64,000 nt of DNA from Archangium primigenium (GCF_016904885.1 NZ_JADWYI010000001.1:6944001-7008000); one strand, 5' to 3'. Shown: positions 41,269 through 50,003, numbered from the stretch's first letter. Notes: generated by a model not told the origin, from the sequence alone. Made by a program: numbers and translations.

Positions 41269-42291
41269 ATGTCACAGCTCCTGCTGTCCGTTCTCGCCGT
41301 GGTCTGCCCGACCTGTGACGGCCACAATCCCGCCCGTGCCGAGGCGTGTACCACCTGTGGCACCGCCCTCCAGGCCTCCGCCCGGACGGCCGCCCGCCCC
41401 TCGGCCAGGCCCGGGGCAGGGCCCGCCCCGGGTCCGCCGGGGATGAAGCCCTCGAGCCGGACCCCGCCCCCCATGGCCGCCGCCGGAGGGGTGCCCGTGG
41501 CGCGCCCGCCGCCCGGCGCCCGGCCCCCCGTGTCCGCGCCGCCCGTCCCTGGGCCGCCCGTGTCCACGCCCGCCGCCCGCCCGCCCGCCGCGCCGCCGCC
41601 CCCTCCTGGGGTGGCCCGTCCCGCCGCGCGTCCGCCCGCGGCCGCCTCGCGCTTCGGGTTGATGGTGGTGTCGGGCTCGGCCCGCGGGCAGCGCTTCAAG
41701 CTGCCGGTGACCGGCTGCACGGTGGGCCGCTCGCGCGGCGCCATCCTCTTCGCGGATGACGTCTACGTGTCCGCGCTGCATGCCTCCTTCCTCATCCGCG
41801 ACAACGTGCTGCTCGTGCGCGACGAGGCCAGCGCCTCGGGCCTGTACGTCACCATCTCCGGTGCCGAGGCCCTGACGCCCTACGCCTTCTTCAGCGTGGG
41901 CCAGCGCCTGTTCCGCTTCCTCGGCAAGCTCGACGCGCCGCCGCCCCTGGCGGGCCGGCCCATCGTCTACGGCGCGCCGGTGCCTCCCGGCCAGGGCGTC
42001 TATGGCGTGGAGGAGGTGCTCGTGGGCGGGCGCAGCGGACGCGCGGTGGTCACCTCCGCCCCCCTGCTCACCATCGGCCAGGCCAACTGCGACTTCTGCT
42101 ACGCGCAGGAGGAGGGACTGGCCGGACGGCACTGCGAGCTGAGCTTCACCCCCACGGGCGCCCAGTTGCGGGACTTGTCGGGCGGGCTCGGCACCTACGT
42201 GCGCATCCCCTCGGGCGTGGAGAAGGCCCTGCGGCCGGGAGACCGGGTGCGCATGGGCCAGCACGTCGTCCAGGTGGAGCTGATGGCCTGA
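41269..42291 (+). CDS. zinc-ribbon protein with two degenerate FHA domains
   Basis: A 340-residue protein. It has a short zinc ribbon (C13, C16, C27, C30; VCPTCDGHN, TTCGTAL), a Pro/Ala-rich linker to about residue 120, and two FHA-type beta-sandwiches. The first (LPVTGCTVGRSRGAILF, VSALHASFL) keeps the GR motif but loses the Asn of the phosphothreonine pocket. The second (LLTIGQANCDF, LAGRHCELS) loses the Arg of GR. Phosphothreonine binding is therefore doubtful. It lies beside a Ser/Thr kinase that has its own zinc ribbon, and a second FHA protein sits on the kinase's other side. Confidence 0.85.
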   Translation: MSQLLLSVLAVVCPTCDGHNPARAEACTTCGTALQASARTAARPSARPGAGPAPGPPGMKPSSRTPPPMAAAGGVPVARPPPGARPPVSAPPVPGPPVSTPAARPPAAPPPPPGVARPAARPPAAASRFGLMVVSGSARGQRFKLPVTGCTVGRSRGAILFADDVYVSALHASFLIRDNVLLVRDEASASGLYVTISGAEALTPYAFFSVGQRLFRFLGKLDAPPPLAGRPIVYGAPVPPGQGVYGVEEVLVGGRSGRAVVTSAPLLTIGQANCDFCYAQEEGLAGRHCELSFTPTGAQLRDLSGGLGTYVRIPSGVEKALRPGDRVRMGQHVVQVELMA

Positions 42292-42308
42292 GCGCGCGGC
42301 GTGCGCGC
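42292..42308. terminator. short hairpin between convergent FHA and kinase genes
   Basis: GCGCGC (42292-42297) pairs with GCGCGC (42303-42308) around GGCGT. Six GC pairs only, no T-tract; it begins immediately after the FHA gene's stop and is the only terminator-like structure in the 28-base gap. Confidence 0.3.
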
Positions 42309-42319
42309 GCCGGGGACGG

Positions 42320-44182
42320 CTACTTCACGTCCTTGGAGTACAGGTCGGGGTCCTTGCGCACCAGCGTGGCCCCGGCCTTGGAGTTCGGCATGTCGCGCAG
42401 GTGCCGACGCCACCAGCCGCGCGCCTCGGCGGGCTGATCGCCCCGGGCCCAGTACACCTCGCCGAGCATGAGCGACAGCTCCGGCGTCGGGTCCAACGTG
42501 AAGGCGTTGAGGAACTGGGTGGTGGCCATGCGCAAGTCCCCGCGCCGGTAGGCGTCATAGCCCGCCTGCACGTAGCGCTGGGCCGCGCGCGCGTCGCGCT
42601 TCTCCTTGGGGATGTTCTGCTCGTACAGGGGCACGCCCGGCGCGGGCACGAAGATGCCGGACTCCTGCCCCGGGATGGGCGCGTTCTTCGGCGGCACGAA
42701 GGGCTTCTCGCGCGACTGCTCGTGCCAGCTCGAGTACAGCCAGTAGCCCACCAGGGCGAGCGTGGCCAGGGCGAGCGAGAGCACGAAGGCCTTGAAGAAG
42801 CCGAAGCCGCCGCCGGCATCCGCCTCGTCGGGCTCGGACACCGGGAGGATGATGGCCTCGGTCTTGTCCGACAGCTGGGGCGCGGTGAGCAGCGTGGGCA
42901 GGCGCTCCTGCGAGGGCCGCTCGGGCGCGGCGCGCATGGCCGTCACGGACACCGAGGGCCGCTCGCGCTGGGGCGCGGGCCCGAGCTGCGTGCGGTCCGC
43001 GACCCGCGTGGCCCCACCGCCGCTCTGGGTGTACTCGGGCGCGGCGCGCACGGTGGGCTCGGGAGCGTCCGTCCAGGCCGCGGTCTTGTCCTCGGGCGGC
43101 AGGGTGCTCTTGCGCGGCAGCGGGGCGAGGCCCTGGCGGCGGTTGGGCGGCGGCGCCGCGCGCCGCTCGCGCTCCTTGTCCACCACCGCGAACAGCTCCG
43201 CCTTGAAGGCCTCGGCGTCCTGCGGCCGGTCATCCGGGCTCTTGGAGAGCGCGCGCATGATGAGCCGGTCCATGGCGGACGACACGCGCACCTCGGGGCG
43301 CCGGCGCGAGGGCGGCACGGGCTCCTCGGTGAGGTGCTTGGTGGCGAAGCCCACCGCGGAGTCGGACTCGAAGGGCAGCCGTCCGGTGACGAGCTGGTAG
43401 AGGATGACGCCCACGGCGTACAGGTCCGAGCGGTGGTCCAGGGGCGAGCCGCGCGCCTGCTCCGGGGACATGTACTCGGGGGTACCGCAGACGAAGCCGT
43501 TGCGCGTGAGCGCGGGCCCGTCGTCGTTGCCGCCGTCCTGGATCTTCGCGATGCCGAAGTCGAGCACCTTGACGACGTCCGCCTCGTTGCGCCGCTGCTC
43601 CACCATGATGTTCTCGGGCTTCAAGTCCCGGTGGATGACGCCGGCGTTGTGCGCGTCGTAGAGGGCGGAGAGCACCTGGCCCACGATGCGCGCCACGCGC
43701 GGCTCGGGCAGCGGGCCCTCCTTGCTGAGCACGGTGTGCAGGTCCTGCCCCGGCACGAACTCCATCGCGATGAAGAGCGCGCCGTCCTCGGCCTGGCCGA
43801 AGTCGAGGATGCTGATGGAGTTGGGGTGGTTGAGGCGGCTGGCGGCCTTGGCCTCGCGCTTGAAGCGCGCCACGGTGCGGTCGTCGTTGAGCAGCGACTG
43901 GCGCAGCACCTTGAGCACGACCAGCTTGTCCAGGGCCTCCTGGCGGGCGCGGTACACCTTGCCCATGCCGCCCTCGCCGATCAGCGCCTCGACCTTGTAC
44001 TTCTGGGCGAGCACACGCCCGACATAGTCGTCCGAATCCGCGCGCGCGAGCAGGGAGCCGCACGAGAGGCAGAACTTGGAGGAGTCATCGGCGGCATCGG
44101 CGCCGCAGCTGGGGCAAGACAAGGAGGACGATCCCGGATGCACGAGGGTCAACGGTAGGGTCCCCGAACTTCCCACGAGCAT
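42320..44182 (-). CDS. transmembrane Ser/Thr protein kinase with N-terminal zinc ribbon
   Basis: Hanks-type kinase of 620 residues. It has a zinc ribbon at C23, C26, C38, C41 (SCPSCGADA, CLSCGS). The kinase domain covers about 60-320, with Gly loop IGEGGMGKV, catalytic Lys91, HRDLKPEN (D186), DFG at 208-210 and the APE-like GTPEYMSPEQ, all intact. A disordered linker follows, then a membrane helix near 462-484 (FVLSLALATLALVGYWLYSS) and an outer C-terminal part that looks like TPR repeats (AGYDAYRRGDLRMATTQFL). It should be an active kinase that senses or binds something outside the membrane. I chose ATG 44182; 44266 would add 28 residues unlike the family. Confidence 0.92.
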   Translation of the reverse strand: MLVGSSGTLPLTLVHPGSSSLSCPSCGADAADDSSKFCLSCGSLLARADSDDYVGRVLAQKYKVEALIGEGGMGKVYRARQEALDKLVVLKVLRQSLLNDDRTVARFKREAKAASRLNHPNSISILDFGQAEDGALFIAMEFVPGQDLHTVLSKEGPLPEPRVARIVGQVLSALYDAHNAGVIHRDLKPENIMVEQRRNEADVVKVLDFGIAKIQDGGNDDGPALTRNGFVCGTPEYMSPEQARGSPLDHRSDLYAVGVILYQLVTGRLPFESDSAVGFATKHLTEEPVPPSRRRPEVRVSSAMDRLIMRALSKSPDDRPQDAEAFKAELFAVVDKERERRAAPPPNRRQGLAPLPRKSTLPPEDKTAAWTDAPEPTVRAAPEYTQSGGGATRVADRTQLGPAPQRERPSVSVTAMRAAPERPSQERLPTLLTAPQLSDKTEAIILPVSEPDEADAGGGFGFFKAFVLSLALATLALVGYWLYSSWHEQSREKPFVPPKNAPIPGQESGIFVPAPGVPLYEQNIPKEKRDARAAQRYVQAGYDAYRRGDLRMATTQFLNAFTLDPTPELSLMLGEVYWARGDQPAEARGWWRRHLRDMPNSKAGATLVRKDPDLYSKDVK

Positions 44183-44264
44183 CGGGTTGCCCGCAAGATG
44201 GACGCACCGCCGTTCGAGGTCCGAGCAACCCCCCGCCGGGCTTGATATGACCTGCCGCCCCGCC

Positions 44265-45020
44265 ATGGCCTACTGTCCCCGCTGCGACGCCGAGAACCCC
44301 GACTCCGCCTCCACCTGCCACGTCTGTGGCTCGCCCCTCCGCTCGGGCACCATGGTGATGGCCGCGCCCAAACAGGCGCCCCGCCCCCAGGTCGCCCTCC
44401 GGGTGGTCCGGGCCGACGGCGGGCCGGAATCCGTGGTGCGCATGACCCGGGACACCCTCACCTGTGGCCCCCAGGGCGACCTGCCCCTGACGGACGACCC
44501 CTTCATCATGCCCGTCCAGGCGCGCTTCTTCTTCTCCGGGGGCCGGCTGGCCATGGAGGACGTGGGCGGCGCCAACGGCGTCTTCGCGCGCCTGCGGCAG
44601 GAAAAGGAGCTGCCCGTGGGGGGCGAGCTGCGGCTGGGCCGGCAGCGCCTGGTGCTCGAGCCCATTCCCGCCTCGGCGGTGGGTCCGGGCGGCGCCCACA
44701 TCTGGGGCTCGTCCGACCCGGGCTACCGGCTGCGCCTGGTGCAGATCCTGGAGGGGGGCGTGCGCGGGGCGGCCTTCCCGCTCCGGGAGGGCGACAACCA
44801 CCTGGGACGCGAGCAGGGCGACATCACCTTCCCCACCGACGGCTTCGTCTCCGGCCGCCACGCGCTCTTGCACGTGAAGCAGGACCGGCTGCGCGTCAAG
44901 GACGTGGGCTCGTCCAACGGCACCTTCCTGCGGCTGACCGGACCCGTGTTCGTGGAGAACGGGGACCACTTCCTCATCGGCCGCCAGTTGCTCCGGGTGG
45001 AAATCCAACTGACGGTGTGA
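44265..45020 (+). CDS. zinc-ribbon FHA-domain protein
   Basis: A 251-residue protein. It has a zinc ribbon at C4, C7, C18, C21 (MAYCPRCDAENP, CHVCGSP), a degenerate FHA-like segment (residues 55-130) and a canonical FHA domain at about 150-251. The canonical domain has the phosphothreonine contacts in place: HLGREQGDI, SGRHALLHV, VGSSNGTFLRL. It should bind Thr-phosphorylated partners. It is divergent from the Ser/Thr kinase gene with 82 bases between starts, and the kinase is a natural partner. An ATG at 44247 is a possible alternative start. Confidence 0.9.
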   Translation: MAYCPRCDAENPDSASTCHVCGSPLRSGTMVMAAPKQAPRPQVALRVVRADGGPESVVRMTRDTLTCGPQGDLPLTDDPFIMPVQARFFFSGGRLAMEDVGGANGVFARLRQEKELPVGGELRLGRQRLVLEPIPASAVGPGGAHIWGSSDPGYRLRLVQILEGGVRGAAFPLREGDNHLGREQGDITFPTDGFVSGRHALLHVKQDRLRVKDVGSSNGTFLRLTGPVFVENGDHFLIGRQLLRVEIQLTV

Positions 45021-45030
45021 TGCACGGCGA

Positions 45031-45072
45031 GGGAGGCCCCCACGTGGGCCCGTGTATGAGGACGGGCCTCCC
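45031..45072. terminator. bidirectional hairpin between FHA and DksA-type genes
   Basis: GGGAGGCCC (45031-45039) pairs with GGGCCTCCC (45064-45072), a 9-bp stem; the 24-base loop holds a small CACG/CGTG helix. It lies between two convergent genes. Confidence 0.65.
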
Positions 45073-45090
45073 CCTGCCGCGCCCCACGGC

Positions 45091-45453
45091 TCAGCCGTAG
45101 GACTTTTCCTTCTTCTCCTGCTCTTCCTTGCACCGGATGCACAGCGTCGTCACCGGACGCGCGTCCAGCCGCTTGGGCGAGATGTCCTCCTCGCACCGCT
45201 CGCACACGCCGAACGTGCCGTTGTCGATGCGCTCCAGCGCCTTGTCGATCTTCTGCAGCAGGAACTTCTCCCGATCGCGCAGGCGGAACACCATCGACTG
45301 GGTGTACTCGGACGAAGCCTGGTCGATCTCATCCGGGAGGTCGTCGGTGTCGAAGCTGGACTCCTCCATCAGGGTCTTCTGCGCGCTCTGCAGCAAGCTC
45401 GCCTTGCTGTCCTCGAGCATCTTCTTGTAACGCTTGAGATCTTTCTGGTTCAC
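45091..45453 (-). CDS. dksA: DksA/TraR-family RNA-polymerase-binding protein
   Basis: A 120-residue protein with an N-terminal coiled coil and a C4 zinc finger (CERC and CIRC, 17 residues apart). DksA tip residues are conserved: the segment PDEIDQAS at 40-47 fits the Asp-x-x-Asp-x-Ala pattern that acts with ppGpp in the polymerase secondary channel. It is shorter than E. coli DksA (151) but has the same order of parts. It probably works with the RelA/SpoT enzyme encoded about 4 kb away. It diverges from the diadenylate-cyclase-fold gene. Confidence 0.9.
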   Translation of the reverse strand: MNQKDLKRYKKMLEDSKASLLQSAQKTLMEESSFDTDDLPDEIDQASSEYTQSMVFRLRDREKFLLQKIDKALERIDNGTFGVCERCEEDISPKRLDARPVTTLCIRCKEEQEKKEKSYG

Positions 45454-45585
45454 AGCCTTAGGCTCCCGTGCAGCGGGGACGTGGGCCCAACATCCCCGAA
45501 AAAAAAGGCCGGAAAGCTTTATTCAGACGCGGTCTGGTGTCAAGGAGGCCCGGTTCGCGTCCAACACGCGGCCGACATGCATTCC

Positions 45586-46467
45586 ATGAGCGATACCTCG
45601 AAATTCGACCGGGAGTTCCTGCGCGCCGCCCTCTCGCTTGCTGGCAAGGGGGAGGTGGACCACTTCCTCTACATCAGCGACGTGCTCATTCCCGTCGAGG
45701 ATCTGCGCCGCCAGCATGCCCGGCGCAAGCTCGTCTACGCCGTGACAACGCCCCGGCTCGCGCAGGAACTGCTCGCCACCAAACAACGCGCCCTGGTGAT
45801 TCCCGCCTACGACTACTCGCGCACCGAGCGGGTGAAGGTGGCCCTCGTGTCCGCCCTGTCCCAGGGGGCCTTCGCCGAGGGCAACCTCGTGCTGTGCATG
45901 ACGGGCAAGCTCGGCCGCCCCCCGGACACCCTGATGCAGATGCGCATCGGCGGCTCGCTCGACGACCGGCTCGCCATCGAGGGGGTGAAGCTTGGCGACG
46001 AGTTCAACTCCCAGGTGGTGGACGCCCTCATCCAGCTCGCGCTGCAGATCGGCCAGGAGGGCTTCGAGGGTCACCCCATCGGCACCATCCTCACCATCGG
46101 CGACCACACGAGCGTGATGGAGAAGAGCCGGCAGATGACCATCAACCCGTTCCAGGGCCTGTCCGAGTCCGAGCGCAACGTGTTGGATCCGAAGATTCGC
46201 GAGGCCATCAAGAACTTCTCCGTGCTCGACGGCTCGTTCGTCATCCGCGAGGACGGCGTGGTGCTGGCCGCGGGCCGCTACCTGTCGGCCTCGGACGAGA
46301 CGGTGAAGATTCCCCTCGGGCTGGGCGCGCGGCACGCCGCCGCGGCGAGCATCACCTCGACGACCAAGAGCATCGCGCTGGTGGTGAGCCAGACCTCGGG
46401 CGCGGTGCGCCTGTTCAAGGGCGGCCACATCGTGCTCGAGCTGCACCAGACGGCGCGCCGCACCTAG
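45586..46467 (+). CDS. diadenylate-cyclase-fold (DisA_N) protein, CdaZ-like, variant active site
   Basis: A 293-residue protein. Residues 1-190 form an alpha/beta domain like the pyruvate-kinase-C-type region of CdaZ proteins. Residues 205-290 form the DisA_N domain (LDGSFVIREDGVVLAAGRYL, then ARHAAAASITSTTKSIALVV and SQTSGAVRLFKGG). The two signature sites are altered: DGA is DGS at 215-217 and RHR is RHA at 249-251. It may make c-di-AMP poorly, bind it, or use another nucleotide. ATG 45586 is preferred to 45577 because SDTSKFDREF fits the domain start; no good ribosome site is visible. Confidence 0.85.
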   Translation: MSDTSKFDREFLRAALSLAGKGEVDHFLYISDVLIPVEDLRRQHARRKLVYAVTTPRLAQELLATKQRALVIPAYDYSRTERVKVALVSALSQGAFAEGNLVLCMTGKLGRPPDTLMQMRIGGSLDDRLAIEGVKLGDEFNSQVVDALIQLALQIGQEGFEGHPIGTILTIGDHTSVMEKSRQMTINPFQGLSESERNVLDPKIREAIKNFSVLDGSFVIREDGVVLAAGRYLSASDETVKIPLGLGARHAAAASITSTTKSIALVVSQTSGAVRLFKGGHIVLELHQTARRT

Positions 46468-46577
46468 GCGTCCCGGGCCCCGCGCCGCGCGCATCCCCCC
46501 TGCCCACCCCTACCCGGGGCGTTCGGGTGCCGCCCTCACCTCCCTGGTAGCGTGCGCGCCTCCGGGAGGCAGGCGGC

Positions 46578-48320
46578 ATGCGAGATGGACGAGGAGAGGC
46601 AGGGGACGAGTGGCTCGGGCTGGAGCTGGCCCCGGGCACCCAGGTGGCGGGCTTCTTCGTCGAGGGGCGGCTGGCCCGGGGCAGCTTCGGCGCGCTGTAC
46701 GCGGCCCGGCGGGGCGCGCGGCGCTTCGCCATCAAGCTGGTGCCCCGCGACGAGCGCGGCGAGCGCGAGGTGGATGCGCTGCGGCGGGTCCAGGCCCTGC
46801 CGGTGGTGGGCTTTCTCGGCTACGGCCTGTGGCCGGACGAGGCCCCGCGCTTCCTCGTGCTCGCGCTGGAGCTCGTGGACGGGCCGGAGCTGGACGTGTG
46901 GGCGCGCGACTTCAACCCGGACGCCCACGAGCTGCTCGTCCAGGTGATGCGGCCGCTCGTGGACATCCTCGGCCGGGTGCATGCCGCCGGGGTGGTGCAC
47001 CGGGACGTGAAGGAGTCCAACATCATCATCCGCCAGGGCGACGGGCGGCCGGTGCTGGTGGACTTCGGCGCCGCGGGCTTCGAGGGCGCGCCCCGGCTCA
47101 CGCAGCGCATGCCCCCCGGCACGCCCGAGTACCGCAGCCCGGAGCTCCTGCGCTTCGCGCGCGAGTGGGTGGGCGAGCCGCCCCCCGAGCGACCCGGGGA
47201 TGACCTGTGGGCGCTGGGCGTCACCTTCTACGCGCTGCTCACCCGGACGCTCCCCTTCGGAGACCGGCAGGGGCCCCTGGTGCGCCGCATCCTCGAGCAC
47301 GACCCCGAGCCGCCCCACCTGCGCAACCCGCGGGTGCCCCGGGGGGTGAGCGAGCTGTGCCTGCGCATGCTGGAGAAGCGGCCCGAGGCGCGCTTCGCCG
47401 ATGCGCCCGCGCTCGCGGCCGCGCTGATGGACGTGCTCGCCCAGGCGGACGACACCTGGCGCACGCGGCTGTTTCCCGGCGAGCGCCAGCTGACGGTGCG
47501 TGCGCCGGAGCCGTCCGTGCCCCCCTCCCCCCCGCGCGCCAGGCGGTGGCCGGTGGCGGTGGCGCTCGGGGGCCTGCTCGCGCTGGGCGGCGGGCTCGCC
47601 GCGCGGGAGTTGACCTCGGAGGACGGGCCCCCCACCCCACCTCCCGAGTCGGCCGCGCCCCGCCCCATGCAACAGGCCGCGTCTCGCCATGAATTGGCGC
47701 CCGAGCACATGACGGGAGAAGTTGGGTTCAACGCGGGACCTCGGAAGTCACCCACCCCCGCGCCCGTCGCTCCCGCGACGCACCCAACGGACCCCCCCAT
47801 GAACCTCACCGCCACGAAGCGCCGCGCGCTCGCGCCCATCGCCGCCGCCTGCATCACCTCCGCCTGCGCGAGCGGGCCCAAGCCCATCGGTCCGCCGGGC
47901 GTGCCGCCCAGGTCCGACTGCCCCAAAGGCAGTGGATCCATGCACAATGTCTATGACCTGCCCGACGGGGGAGTCGTCCATGCCTCCCTGGGATGGCCTG
48001 GCAAGGACCCCGAGCGGTTCAATCACCTGCGCATTCCCGCCAAGAACGGGCCCATCGAGGCCAGGCTCGAGAGCGACGTGGGCTCCATGCCCGAGGGCAC
48101 GGTGTTCCATGGGGAAATGATGCTCAGGGCCGATTTCAGCTACGCCAAGTTCACCCGAGCTCAATTGCCCGATGGCAAGGTCATCCCCGTCTGTCTGGCC
48201 TACGTCCGGAGCGTCGAGTTCAATACGCAGCGCGGCGACAAGTTGCCCGAGGGATTCATGCTCTGGGCCGGCGCCCAGTTGCGTGTCGTTCGGCCGTTCG
48301 TCGACTTCAAACTCCTCTGA
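46578..48320 (+). CDS. Ser/Thr kinase fused to a lipoprotein-like C-terminal domain
   Basis: A 580-residue product in one frame. The kinase domain (residues 25-290) has a reduced Gly loop (LARGSFGALY), Lys53, HRDVKESN with D143, DFG at 162-164 and GTPEYRSPE, and looks active. A membrane helix is near 322-345 (VAVALGGLLALGGGLAA). After a Pro/Ala linker a second hydrophobic stretch begins at Met408 (ATG 47799) and ends in TSACASG. This reads exactly like a lipoprotein signal, and about 150 residues of compact domain follow (VIPVCLAYVRSVEF). Either this is a true fusion or a second gene begins at 47799 in frame. RBS GGGAGG precedes ATG 46578. A DUF2381 gene follows. Confidence 0.85.
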   Translation: MRDGRGEAGDEWLGLELAPGTQVAGFFVEGRLARGSFGALYAARRGARRFAIKLVPRDERGEREVDALRRVQALPVVGFLGYGLWPDEAPRFLVLALELVDGPELDVWARDFNPDAHELLVQVMRPLVDILGRVHAAGVVHRDVKESNIIIRQGDGRPVLVDFGAAGFEGAPRLTQRMPPGTPEYRSPELLRFAREWVGEPPPERPGDDLWALGVTFYALLTRTLPFGDRQGPLVRRILEHDPEPPHLRNPRVPRGVSELCLRMLEKRPEARFADAPALAAALMDVLAQADDTWRTRLFPGERQLTVRAPEPSVPPSPPRARRWPVAVALGGLLALGGGLAARELTSEDGPPTPPPESAAPRPMQQAASRHELAPEHMTGEVGFNAGPRKSPTPAPVAPATHPTDPPMNLTATKRRALAPIAAACITSACASGPKPIGPPGVPPRSDCPKGSGSMHNVYDLPDGGVVHASLGWPGKDPERFNHLRIPAKNGPIEARLESDVGSMPEGTVFHGEMMLRADFSYAKFTRAQLPDGKVIPVCLAYVRSVEFNTQRGDKLPEGFMLWAGAQLRVVRPFVDFKLL

Positions 48321-48359
48321 CATGTCCTGTCGTGCAGCCCCTGTGCCGCATCTCCTTCC

Positions 48360-49247
48360 ATGAGTCCGTCCACGCTCTCGTTCCTGCTCGTGTACTCCGT
48401 CCTCGCCAGCACGACCCCTCTTGGGACCCGGGCGTGTGAGGAGGTTCAACGCATCGAACTGCCACGCCAACCCACCGGAGTCCTCGAGGTCTGCGTCAGG
48501 CCTCAATCCCTGACGGAGTTCACCTTCGATGCCCCCGTCGTGGTGCACGTGCAGGACGAAAACCGCTTCGAGCAGGTCACCCGGAGTCCGACGAGTCTCC
48601 AGGTCCTGCCCCCCAGGGATCTGGCTCCTGGGGAACGGATTCGGCTGTCCGTGACCTACCCGGATCGACAGGGACAAGAGACATTCCTCCTGGACCTGAT
48701 GGGCATGGAGGGGCCCTCCACGCGTCACGTGGAAATCTCTCGGTCGCCCCGAGTCCCTGACGTCAACACGGACGCGCTGGCGGCGGAGCGCATCGAAAGC
48801 CAGCGCCTCCAAGCCGAATTGGCCCGTCTGGAGCGAGAACTCCATCAACTTCGCGAGACCCTCATGGACCCGCGACGACTGACAGGACTCGTTGCCAGTA
48901 GCTCCATCTCGAATTGGAGTGGAATCAAGATGCGTGCCTTCGCCATCACGAGTCAGGCGCCTCCCGTCGCCCCGTCGACACGGCAAGGCCTGTGCTATCG
49001 CTCGGCGTACCGAGTCGTCGTCGACATGGGCAAAGTCCCCGCACCGCTCCGGCCCTGGCGCGCGGAGAACGCCGACGCCTGGGATGCGGAGGGCCAGAAG
49101 CTGGAGATCGTGTCCATCGAGCGCGCTTCCGGCAGGCTCCTGATCGAATTCGCGGCGGAGTGGGGCAGGCGCCTCGGGGCCATGACATTGCGACTGCGCG
49201 CCGAGGATATCCAGGACTGGATGATCACGGGAATCGAGTGCGACTGA
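48360..49247 (+). CDS. DUF2381 (myxobacterial paralogue family) exported protein
   Basis: A 295-residue protein with a signal peptide (STLSFLLVYSVLASTTPLGTRA), an early beta-rich domain (ILLDL-type strands such as RLSVTYPDRQGQETFLLDLM), a coiled coil at about 140-170 (RIESQRLQAELARLERELHQ) and a C-terminal beta domain (YRVVVDMGKVPAPLRPW, LRAEDIQDWMITGIECD). This order matches the DUF2381 family known from Myxococcus and relatives; its role is unknown. It follows the kinase gene by 39 bases. The pairing of a kinase with a DUF2381 gene is one I recall from other myxobacteria. Confidence 0.85.
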   Translation: MSPSTLSFLLVYSVLASTTPLGTRACEEVQRIELPRQPTGVLEVCVRPQSLTEFTFDAPVVVHVQDENRFEQVTRSPTSLQVLPPRDLAPGERIRLSVTYPDRQGQETFLLDLMGMEGPSTRHVEISRSPRVPDVNTDALAAERIESQRLQAELARLERELHQLRETLMDPRRLTGLVASSSISNWSGIKMRAFAITSQAPPVAPSTRQGLCYRSAYRVVVDMGKVPAPLRPWRAENADAWDAEGQKLEIVSIERASGRLLIEFAAEWGRRLGAMTLRLRAEDIQDWMITGIECD

Positions 49248-49256
49248 TGTTCGCCC

Positions 49257-49991
49257 TCATTCGGATTGAAGGGCGCGTGGATCGACCACGCGCTTGAGCA
49301 GTCCTTTCGACTCCAGTTGGGATTGGACCCGCAGGGCCAGCGCCACCTGCGCGGGATTGCTCGGCGTGAGGCGGTCGGGACCCAAGAGGATCAACGTGCC
49401 CTTGTCCTCTAACGGGTGAGTGCTCACGGGCGCCGGGAGTTCCGGCACCTCGCCGCGCTGCCGCGCGAGGTAGGTGAGCCAGCCCACGAAGCATCCAAGG
49501 TGGCTGTCCTGAGAGAGCCGCTCCCAAAGGCCATCCGCCGTGGCGATGGCCCACTCCGGCTCCCAGGACACGGCCAGCGCATTCATCACCTTCGACAGAA
49601 CAGACGCCGTGAGCATTCGCTCATGGCCCAGCGCTTCCTCGGGCAGAAAGAGGCGCACATGATTCGGGGCCACCTGGGCTTTCGAGCCACAGCGCATCAT
49701 CACCATTCCTCCCTGCGTCTGATCCACGTGGCCTGTCCAAGCCCCCATGTGGAAGCCATCATTGCCGCTCTGGTACTTCTTCTTTCCGAAGAGTTCGAGG
49801 AAGCGCTCGCGCGTCGGCTCGAATTGAAGTGATGACACGTCACGCGTGGCACCGCTCTGGAAAAACCAGCGGGCGAAGCTCGGGTGGCATTCCGCCATGA
49901 GCGTGAAAAAGGTCTCCGCCCGTCGTGCACAGTCCTCCGGGGTTTCCGGACGGCACGCCCAGTAAGCTCCAACGACGTATGACTCACTCAT
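49257..49991 (-). CDS. Imm52-family immunity protein
   Basis: A 244-residue cytoplasmic protein whose pattern (ESYVVGAYWACRPETPEDCA, WLTYLARQRGEVPELPAP) is that of Imm52 immunity proteins. These pair with Tox-REase-5 toxins, and the gene directly upstream on the same strand encodes one. It should neutralise that toxin's nuclease by binding. It starts 12 bases after the toxin stop, so both are likely on one transcript. Composition is less GC-biased than the neighbourhood, like the toxin's tip. Confidence 0.85.
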   Translation of the reverse strand: MSESYVVGAYWACRPETPEDCARRAETFFTLMAECHPSFARWFFQSGATRDVSSLQFEPTRERFLELFGKKKYQSGNDGFHMGAWTGHVDQTQGGMVMMRCGSKAQVAPNHVRLFLPEEALGHERMLTASVLSKVMNALAVSWEPEWAIATADGLWERLSQDSHLGCFVGWLTYLARQRGEVPELPAPVSTHPLEDKGTLILLGPDRLTPSNPAQVALALRVQSQLESKGLLKRVVDPRALQSE

Positions 49992-50003
49992 GCGTGGCGA
50001 TCC

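Noticed and set aside
42292-42319. A gene or RNA in the gap between FHA and kinase genes
   Set aside because: Only 28 bases, holding a short GC hairpin.
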